Below are positions 59,201 through 64,000 of a DNA stretch of 64,000 nt, piece by piece. This DNA is from Nitrobacter sp051535215 (lineage in GTDB: Bacteria; Pseudomonadota; Alphaproteobacteria; Rhizobiales; Xanthobacteraceae), in NCBI RefSeq assembly GCF_051535215.1, contig NZ_JBPPLY010000004.1:124001-188000 (forward strand), read 5' to 3'. Under the pieces are notes generated by a model. It did not search any database and was not told the DNA's origin. It worked only from the letters and a program-made list of their open reading frames with translations. The translations under genes were made by a program, and so were the position numbers. Each line of letters begins with the position of its first letter. Position 1 is the first letter of the stretch.

Positions 59201-59992
59201 GTCGACATCGCCGATCAGTTTTATCTCGATCCGCGAGCCGCCGCTTTCCATCTTCTGCGCGATCGAGGCGACGTTGGCGGGCGCCACCAGCTTGGCGTCC
59301 GCGAGATCGAAAGTCAGCGCCGGCTTGAACAGCAGCGCGAGTTTCTGCTCGTTGAGGGCGGACGACACACCGGCTCCGTCCGGCAGTTCGAAAACGTAGC
59401 GCACGAAGGTCGGCTGCACCGAAGCACGTACGCGAACCGGCGGGCGTTTCTTCGACGCCTCCAAGGTGCGTTCTTCGCGCAGCGCGCGCTCAGCAGCGCG
59501 AGCGCGCTCGGCAAGGTCGCGAACCACCTCCTGCGGCAGACCCGGCGGCGGACCCTTCCAGCCATCGGGCATCAGGTCGATGAACACGCGCTCGCCCGCC
59601 GTCATCGTGTTGACGGAGACCTTGCGTGCCAGCGCCAGGCGAATGGCCAGACCATCCGGATCGCGACGCGCTGAACCGACATAATCCGGCACCGCCTCCG
59701 ACAGCTTGTCGACGGGAATGTCGACCGGCCGGTTGAAGCGGATCACAAGGATGGTGCCGGCAACCGTCACTTCGGAATCGACGTCGTCGTCGAGCTTGAG
59801 CACGAGCCGGGCATAACCTTTCGCCGCCGCAAAGCTCGCCTCGCCTCTGATGGCCTGTGCGCGGCTCGCATCGGGAAAAGCCAGCGCGAGCAGCAGCAAC
59901 GCGGTTGCGAGCACCGGAATGCAGCCGCGCGAAAGCCGCCACGCGCGAGAGCGCGCTTGCGACCAACATTCAGCGGCAGTCGTCCGCGCCAT
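56231..59992 (-). CDS. Large periplasmic repeat protein in the motility cluster
   Basis: 1253 residues from MARTTAAECWSQARSRAWRL at 59992; the frame is open to 60079 but that part is repeat DNA. Signal peptide (VLATALLLLALAFPDASRAQ). Residues ~40-330 are beta-rich (GYARLVLKLDDDVDSEVTVA; TILVIRFNRPVDIPV), like an AMIN-type domain. A long Ala/Pro/Lys linker (~330-480) follows, then a second beta-rich part, then TPR-like helices from about 700 (FYMARGFYYEAKAVLDLALS; AIGRRDLALDII-type). Next to motE it may play a MotC-like part in motor function; this is inference. Confidence 0.8.
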   Translation of the reverse strand: MARTTAAECWSQARSRAWRLSRGCIPVLATALLLLALAFPDASRAQAIRGEASFAAAKGYARLVLKLDDDVDSEVTVAGTILVIRFNRPVDIPVDKLSEAVPDYVGSARRDPDGLAIRLALARKVSVNTMTAGERVFIDLMPDGWKGPPPGLPQEVVRDLAERARAAERALREERTLEASKKRPPVRVRASVQPTFVRYVFELPDGAGVSSALNEQKLALLFKPALTFDLADAKLVAPANVASIAQKMESGGSRIEIKLIGDVDVHSFREEKNYIVDIGFHQTGNTLSAALAEAQSGKADAGQPTDAAATSEKPAGIPPPTSETIAEQAGLTVGPPPSDAKPAAAAKTPEPSPAAAPDQPVADQHAPEKPATEKQATVETPPAPAVKTATAVTPAKQAPGGDNPAVQGPLVASEKPTASPPPSSIKGSANDAVTLSAVRRSDGFRLMFGFDRPTPAALFRRADAVWLVFDSEKSVDVDAIRKEGGSLITDIDRRPVENGQAIRIRLTRPQLVSISAGEPDGLAPVAPGQRWMVTFADAVQKPSRALTAQRNVVDRNHASVTVPLAGTGMLHRIVDPDSGDALMVVTALPPAQGFVRHQEFVEFSLRESTHGVVVEPKADDIAVEVAPDKVTVTRPGGLTLSAANSGPERATTAARPIFDVETWQKDSNANFFQRLDELVDAASAAGNDDARTAARIDLARFYMARGFYYEAKAVLDLALSEQNPGQEDPVLLIVHSVASSLTNYTAAATRDLANPAIGANYDSQLWKALALARQRKWAEAREKFKNAQFAISALPLGLQRPIVADAMRASLEVGDYSGAAARSSDLDAIGIPDEMKPNVTVMRGRLSEALGRDKDALAQYEEAMASADREAATEAQIHDIALRQKRAEIKPEEALRDLETLSVTWRGDRLEVQTLKMLMALYTDAGRYPEALAVAKTATKLEPDFVVSRQIQDSASALFAELFLGTKGDNLPPVDALAMFYDYRDLTPIGRRGDEMIRRLADRLVGVDLLDQAADLLQYQVDHRLEGAARAQVAARLAMIYLMNRKPDRAIAALRTTRIADLAGELRQQRLLLEARAQSDIGRRDLALDIISNLTGREAIRLRSDIYWASRRWRDASEQIELYYGDRWRDFKPLTSSEKSDIIRAVIGYALAEDALGLARFREKYAPLMSGAADKIAFDTASKPASDNSAEFEQIARMAAKVDTLDGFLREMKSRFPDMTGRAPLPPEAAKTDSSPTGALPQVVGLKNVEASR

Positions 59993-60009
59993 TCCAGATC
60001 GTCTCTCGA

Positions 60010-60120
60010 CTCCAGAACTTCGCTTTTGAAGCGAAGCCTGATTGTTGCTTTGACGCGTTTCCTTCACGCGAACCGTCATCCCTCGGTCAAGCCCGAGGAC
60101 ATGCTTCGCTGAAAAACGCT
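60010..60120 (-). repeat. Dispersed palindromic repeat, family R, reverse orientation
   Basis: On the minus strand: CAGCGTTTTTCAGCGAAGCA, GTCCTCGGGCTTGACCGAGG, GGTTCGCGTGAAGGAAACGC, then GCTTCGCTTCAAAAGCGAAG hairpin. It directly precedes the start of the large periplasmic protein. Confidence 0.7.
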
Positions 60121-60175
60121 GTCAACTCCTGACCGGCGGCTGCACGCCGATCAGACGAACTCTAGAATTGTGGAA

Positions 60176-60190
60176 TTAAGGCCCTATTAA
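60176..60190 (-). promoter_or_regulatory. CtrA-type binding box near the large periplasmic protein gene
   Basis: TTAA-GGCCCTA-TTAA, exact TTAA-N7-TTAA, 10 bp after the motE stop and about 185 bp upstream of the periplasmic repeat protein start. Spacing is long, so control of that gene is only possible. Confidence 0.55.
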
Positions 60191-60199
60191 ACAAGGATA

Positions 60200-61021
60200 T
60201 TAATTGGGATTCTGCGGTGTTGGCTTGCCCTCGATCTTCGGAAGATCGGCGTCCGCGGTGGTGGCATCGCCGCCGCTGGCACGGCGCGCCATCTCGACCG
60301 TCAACCGTTCGGCAGCCGCAGGCGACATCTGACCGAGAATGTCCGACATCTTGCGCGGCGCGATCTTCGACGCGAGTTCGAACAGTACCGACATTTCCAG
60401 TCGGTCGAACACCTTGGCGGCGTCCTTCGGCTTCATGTTCTCGTACATCGTCACCAGTCCCTTGAAGCGGGCGGCTTCGGCCTCGTTCTTCTGGTCGGTG
60501 GCGGTTGCGATCCGTGACTCGATGCCCTTCATCTCCTCGACGCGGCCCTCGATGCGCTTTTCAGCGGACTTCAGTAGGCTCTCGCGAATGTCGATTTCCC
60601 GTGCGCGTGCTTCGAGTTCCTGGCGCCGGCTCTGAAGCCGCTCGAGGATCGCGCGTTCGGACGGCGACACCGACTGCCCGGGCTCGGGAATGGTGACAAC
60701 GCCGGCCTTCGACAGTCCCGGCGCGCCGTCTGCCGGCTTAGGTTGTCCGTCAGGTTCTTTCTTTTCGGTCTTTTCGGCACCCCCCTCCTTGCCGGGGTCC
60801 TCCTTTTTCTTCGTCTCGACCGAGCCCGTGACGTCGCCGGCGTAGGAAGTCGCCCCCGGAAAGTTCAGGTTCTCCTGTGCCCATGACCGGTGGGTCGAAT
60901 TCGGCTGGTCGTCGAAGACGTAACCACCATCGACCACGAGGCCCGCGATCTTGAGCACCGCGAGGCCGAAGATCGCAACCACGACGACAGGAATAACCCG
61001 GATGTCCCTGAAAGCATTCAT
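60200..61021 (-). CDS. motE: MotE-like motor protein (MgtE N-domain type)
   Basis: 273 residues. N-terminal membrane helix (VIPVVVVAIFGLAVLKIAGL), charged linker, coiled coil (ERLQSRRQELEARAREIDIR), and a C-terminal helical domain KGLVTMYENMKPKDAAKVFD followed by KMSDILGQMSPAAAERLTVE, as in MotE and MgtE N-domains. MotE acts as chaperone for MotC in rhizobia. Overlaps the upstream DUF6468 gene by 4 bp. Confidence 0.9.
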   Translation of the reverse strand: MNAFRDIRVIPVVVVAIFGLAVLKIAGLVVDGGYVFDDQPNSTHRSWAQENLNFPGATSYAGDVTGSVETKKKEDPGKEGGAEKTEKKEPDGQPKPADGAPGLSKAGVVTIPEPGQSVSPSERAILERLQSRRQELEARAREIDIRESLLKSAEKRIEGRVEEMKGIESRIATATDQKNEAEAARFKGLVTMYENMKPKDAAKVFDRLEMSVLFELASKIAPRKMSDILGQMSPAAAERLTVEMARRASGGDATTADADLPKIEGKPTPQNPN

Positions 61022-61452
61022 GCAGCGATGCCGCTTGCCCTTCTACGTTCGGAAAATGCCCGCGCCGCGGCTGCGACCGAGCGGGCATCGCTGGGCGCGG
61101 GCTCCGGTTCCGCAGCCGTCGCGGGACGCGCCGCGAGCGCGATCCGGGTCAGCCGCCGCACGACCGCGTCACCCTCCGCCAGTTGCTTCGCCAACTGCCG
61201 CGACAGTTCTGTGGCCGAGACGATCTGATTGCCGAGATTGTCATTGACGTCGCGCACGGTGTGCTTCAGCCCGCCGATGGCGCGCTCCGCGATCTCCGTC
61301 GCTGTGATCAATTCGCCGATGGTCGCCTTGAGCGACTGCTCATCCGCCCTCAGCCGCTTCAGCCGCTTGTTCAGCAGCATGCAATAACCGATTGTCAAGA
61401 CGAGAAGAACCGCGACAAGACTCTCGATCGCTAGTCCGAAAGAGTGGTTCAT
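61018..61452 (-). CDS. DUF6468 flagellar-cluster protein
   Basis: 144 residues from MNHSFGLAIESLVAVLLVLT at 61452, with ATGA overlap on both sides (fliM and motE). One membrane helix, then a basic helix (LLNKRLKRLRADEQSLKATI) and a coiled-coil-like segment (AIGGLKHTVRDVNDNLGNQI). Regularly found between fliM and motE in rhizobia. Precise role unknown. Confidence 0.88.
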   Translation of the reverse strand: MNHSFGLAIESLVAVLLVLTIGYCMLLNKRLKRLRADEQSLKATIGELITATEIAERAIGGLKHTVRDVNDNLGNQIVSATELSRQLAKQLAEGDAVVRRLTRIALAARPATAAEPEPAPSDARSVAAAARAFSERRRASGIAA

Positions 61453-62654
61453 TGGGCCTCCATCATCTTGGTCTGTTCGTCCGCTCTCTCGAACATGGCA
61501 AAGGTCGTGTTCGGTTTGCGCAAGTGTCTTGATACGCGAATGGCGACGCGGTCGCCGACGCGTCCCATGCGGCCTTCCGTCAGCGTGACGCTGCCGCACC
61601 GCACCGCCACCGACGCATCGGGACGCATGTCCAGCGGCAGCGTGTCGCCGACCTTCAGGGTCATGAGCTGCTTGAGCGGGATCTCGGCCTCGTACAGCAC
61701 CGCATCGACGGCGATCTGCGCCTGCGCGATCTCGGTGGCGAGGTGGCTTTCCCAGATCGGATCGCGGCCGAACTTTTCACCCATGAACATCTGCAACAGC
61801 ACGTTGCGGATCGGTTCGATGGTGGCATAGGGCAGCAGCAGTTCGATGTAGCCGCCGCGGTCTTCCATATCGATGCGGAGCCGGACCAGGATCGCGGCGT
61901 TGGCCGGGCGGGTGATCGTCGCGAAACGCGGATTGGTTTCGAGCCGATCGATCGTGAACGACACCGGCGACAGCGGCCGGAACGCCTGCTCGGCGTCCGC
62001 CAGCACCACCTCGACCAGCCGCTTCACCAGATTGGTCTCGATCGTCGTGTAGGGCCGGCCCTCGATCCGGAGCGAAGTCTGGCCGCGGCGGCCGCCGAGC
62101 AGCACGTCGATCATGGAGTAGATCAGGCTGGAATCGACCATCGCCAGCCCGAAGTTCTCCCACTCCTCCGCCTTGAACACGCTGAGCACCGCGGGCAAGG
62201 GAATCGAGTTCATGTAGTCGCCGAACCGGACCGAGGTGATGCGGTCGAGCGAGACCTCCACGTTGTCGGAGGTGAAATTGCGCAGGGATGTCGTCATCAG
62301 CCGCACCAGGCGATCGAACACGATCTCCAGCATCGGCAGACGCTCGTAAGACACCATCGCCGAGTCGATGATCGCGCGGATGCCGGAGCTGTCGTCGACG
62401 TTGATCTCGCCAACACTGAAGCCGAGCAGGCTGTCGATTTCCTCCTGCGAGAGGACCCGTTCACCGCCGTTCTTGGCGTTGCCGAAATTGCGGCCTCCGT
62501 CCTCGACCATGGCGGCCCACTGTTCCGCCATCGTCTCCGTGAGTTCATTGGCGGCAGCCGACTTCGCGGCCTCCTCGGGGTCTTCCGAGCCAAGCGACGC
62601 CTCCCATTGGGCTGCGATCGCATCCTGGTCCAACTGATCGTTATCGTCCGCCAT
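61449..62654 (-). CDS. fliM: Flagellar motor switch protein FliM
   Basis: 401 residues. VLSQEEIDSLLGF is the CheY-binding EIDSLL motif. The middle domain includes YERLPMLEIVFDRLVRLMTT and a C-terminal SpoA domain (LMTLKVGDTLPLDMRPDASV). An acidic N-terminal extension of ~75 residues precedes the motif. Part of the C ring; sets rotation direction. Coupled to DUF6468 by ATGA. Confidence 0.96.
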   Translation of the reverse strand: MADDNDQLDQDAIAAQWEASLGSEDPEEAAKSAAANELTETMAEQWAAMVEDGGRNFGNAKNGGERVLSQEEIDSLLGFSVGEINVDDSSGIRAIIDSAMVSYERLPMLEIVFDRLVRLMTTSLRNFTSDNVEVSLDRITSVRFGDYMNSIPLPAVLSVFKAEEWENFGLAMVDSSLIYSMIDVLLGGRRGQTSLRIEGRPYTTIETNLVKRLVEVVLADAEQAFRPLSPVSFTIDRLETNPRFATITRPANAAILVRLRIDMEDRGGYIELLLPYATIEPIRNVLLQMFMGEKFGRDPIWESHLATEIAQAQIAVDAVLYEAEIPLKQLMTLKVGDTLPLDMRPDASVAVRCGSVTLTEGRMGRVGDRVAIRVSRHLRKPNTTFAMFERADEQTKMMEAQ

Positions 62655-62672
62655 GCCCCTGCCCTCGTTCCG

Positions 62673-63170
62673 TCACTGGATGACGACTTCCTTGAACAGC
62701 ACGGCACTGACATGACTGGGCGCGATCGCCGTGTTGACCCGCCTGGTCAGTTCTTCCTTGAGTCGAAACAGCCCGGCCGAACCGTTGAGGTCGCTGGGGC
62801 GCAACTCGCGCATGTAGGTCTGAAACAGATCGGTGACCCGCGGCAGCGCCGGCTTGATCTTCTCGACCTGCGGCTCGTCCTTGACCTCGAGAACCACCTT
62901 CACCTTGAGATATTGCACGCGCTCGCCCGGCGCCCCGACCAGGTTGACCAGCATATCGGGGACTTCGATGAAAGCCGGCGGCTTCGGCGGCGGCGCTTCC
63001 GCGTGCTGTTCGTCGCCGTGACCGTGAAAGAAGAAGAACCAGGCGCCGCCTCCGCCCGCGAGGCAAAGCACCGCAACGGCCGCGGCGATCAGGATCAATT
63101 TCTTTTTCTTGGAAGCGGGCGGTGCGTCGCCTTCGGCTGCCGCTTTCTCGGCCTGATCTTTTTCTGCCAT
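62673..63170 (-). CDS. fliL: Flagellar basal body protein FliL
   Basis: 165 residues. One membrane helix (KKLILIAAAVAVLCLAGGGG), a His/Glu-rich linker, then the FliL domain (IEVPDMLVNLVGAPGERVQY; LKVKVVLEVKDEPQVEKIKP; LTRRVNTAIAPSHVSAVLFK). Supports the stator. First gene of fliL-fliM-DUF6468-motE. Confidence 0.95.
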   Translation of the reverse strand: MAEKDQAEKAAAEGDAPPASKKKKLILIAAAVAVLCLAGGGGAWFFFFHGHGDEQHAEAPPPKPPAFIEVPDMLVNLVGAPGERVQYLKVKVVLEVKDEPQVEKIKPALPRVTDLFQTYMRELRPSDLNGSAGLFRLKEELTRRVNTAIAPSHVSAVLFKEVVIQ

Positions 63171-63534
63171 CGTCAGTTCGCCCGTTGAGAGGGTTTGTCC
63201 GATGCCGCCGGGCAGGCTAACGACGCGAAACGGTGCCCCGGCGCACGGCGCGCCCCACAGGCGTTAACACTAGGTTCGCAATGGTTAATGGTTTCTTTCT
63301 TTTAACCATGCGGTAGGAAGATTTTGCCGGGCCGTTATGGTCAACAAGATCTTATTGCCGACCTGCCGGCGCCCGTTCGTTTTCATAACGAATTGAAAAT
63401 ACGCAATTTTCAGACATGGCACGGCTTTCGCTACATCCCTGGACGACCGCAGGGCTTGGGAGAGCTTGAAGGTCGGAAACGATCCGCCGATGCCTGGGAG
63501 GGCCTGACGCGGATCTTCGAGGGGAGAACCACCG
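63171..63534. other. Divergent promoter region between fliL and flgF
   Basis: 364 bp, partly AT-rich (63240-63420). Holds an inverted repeat ATGGTTAA (63281-63288)/TTAACCAT (63302-63309) and a further TTAA at 63264, but no TTAA-N7-TTAA. No ORF is credible. Confidence 0.55.
63281..63309. promoter_or_regulatory. TTAACCAT inverted repeat upstream of fliL/flgF
   Basis: Perfect 8-bp arms around 13 nt of pyrimidine-rich sequence. Each arm equals the extended CtrA half-site TTAACCAT, but the spacing differs from the usual N7 box. Could be a CtrA operator or a different regulator site. Confidence 0.5.
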
Positions 63535-64000
63535 ATGGAGAATACGCTTCTCATCGGACTATCGCGGCAGATGATGCTCGAACGGCAGATGGATGTCGTT
63601 GCGAACAACGTCGCGAACGTCAACACCAACGGTTACAAGGCCGACCGCTCGCTGTTCGAGGAATACCTGATGCCGGTCGCCCACGAAGACAACTTCGTCG
63701 GCGGCGACCGCCGCCTCAGCTTCGTGCAGGATCGCGCCACCTTCCATGACTTCGCCGGCGGACCCGCCGAGCAGACCAAAAACCCCCTCGATGTCGCCAT
63801 CGACGGCAAGGCGTTCCTGGTGGTGCAGACGCCGGGTGGCGAACGCTATACCCGCGACGGCGGGCTGCAGATCAACGCGCAGGGGCAACTGGTGACGGCC
63901 TCGGGCAATCAGGTGCTCGGCACCAGCGGGCCAATCACGTTCCAGCAGACCGACCACGACATCGCGATATCCGACGACGGCACCGTGACGGTGATCGAGG
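63535..64000 (+). CDS. flgF: Flagellar rod protein FlgF, N-terminal part (cut by window edge)
   Basis: The first 155 codons: MENTLLIGLSRQMMLERQMD, VVANNVANVNTNGYKADRSL (rod N-motif), and FLVVQTPGGERYTRDGGLQI, typical of FlgF. Preceded by a GGGGAGA-type ribosome site 8-12 nt upstream. Probably followed by flgG outside the window. Confidence 0.93.
   Translation, partial: MENTLLIGLSRQMMLERQMDVVANNVANVNTNGYKADRSLFEEYLMPVAHEDNFVGGDRRLSFVQDRATFHDFAGGPAEQTKNPLDVAIDGKAFLVVQTPGGERYTRDGGLQINAQGQLVTASGNQVLGTSGPITFQQTDHDIAISDDGTVTVIE

Overview
The window looks like chromosomal DNA of an alphaproteobacterium of the Bradyrhizobiaceae/Nitrobacteraceae type (Bradyrhizobium, Rhodopseudomonas, Nitrobacter or Afipia-like). 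The reasons are high G+C, a ccmIEFH-degP cluster, CckA beside flhB, TTAA-N7-TTAA CtrA-type boxes, a rhizobial porin, DUF6468/MotE-type motility genes, DUF1214/DUF1254 and DUF2336 proteins, and rhizobial-style intergenic palindromic repeats. The genus is inference. No rRNA, tRNA, CRISPR array, transposase or integrase was seen.

Layout. 1-12.3 kb: envelope and respiration functions on the minus strand: a two-component system (kinase cut by the window edge), a DegP/HtrA protease with a clear terminator, the cytochrome c maturation genes ccmI-E-F-H, an unknown 461-residue protein, a small lipoprotein and a second two-component system. 12.4-35.5 kb: a nearly complete RcGTA-like gene transfer agent cluster read right to left: gp1-like protein, large terminase, portal, gp3.5-like membrane protein, prohead protease, capsid, gp6, gp8, gp9, gp10, gp10.1, gp11, gp12, gp13, gp14, gp15, a DUF2793 tail protein, then an endolysin-like protein, a holin-like protein, a lipoprotein and a small protein. 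No integrase or phage regulator is present, so this is a domesticated element and not a live prophage.

The most interesting part is 24.9-32.2 kb. Three toxin-immunity cassettes sit between the head genes: a deaminase-like toxin with an Imm1-like partner between portal and gp3.5; a CdiA-type RNase A-like toxin between prohead protease and capsid; and an HNH-like nuclease with DUF2019 partners between capsid and gp6. The first two intact toxins share a ~67-residue N-terminal leader and differ completely downstream. Around them lie relics: an orphan toxin tip between two DUF2019 genes, a decayed immunity-like gene, and a frameshifted leader of the deaminase toxin. A trypsin-like protease and a small membrane protein are also inserted, on the opposite strand.

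35.7-47.7 kb: a small membrane protein, an Flp pilin, a DHA2 drug exporter, a YcgN-type cysteine-cluster protein, penicillin-binding protein 1A, a DUF1214/DUF1254 pair, a lipoprotein candidate, a DUF2336 protein with a CtrA-type box, and the cell-cycle kinase CckA. 47.8-64 kb: flagellar genes flgB-flgC-fliE-fliQ-fliR-flhB (minus), fliO-fliP (plus), a porin, a 1253-residue periplasmic repeat protein, and fliL-fliM-DUF6468-motE (minus), with flgF starting at the right edge. Between fliR and flhB is a 495-bp array of six composite palindromes arranged as three two-hairpin units whose stems differ in sequence but stay self-complementary. Several other dispersed palindromic repeat families fill the gaps.
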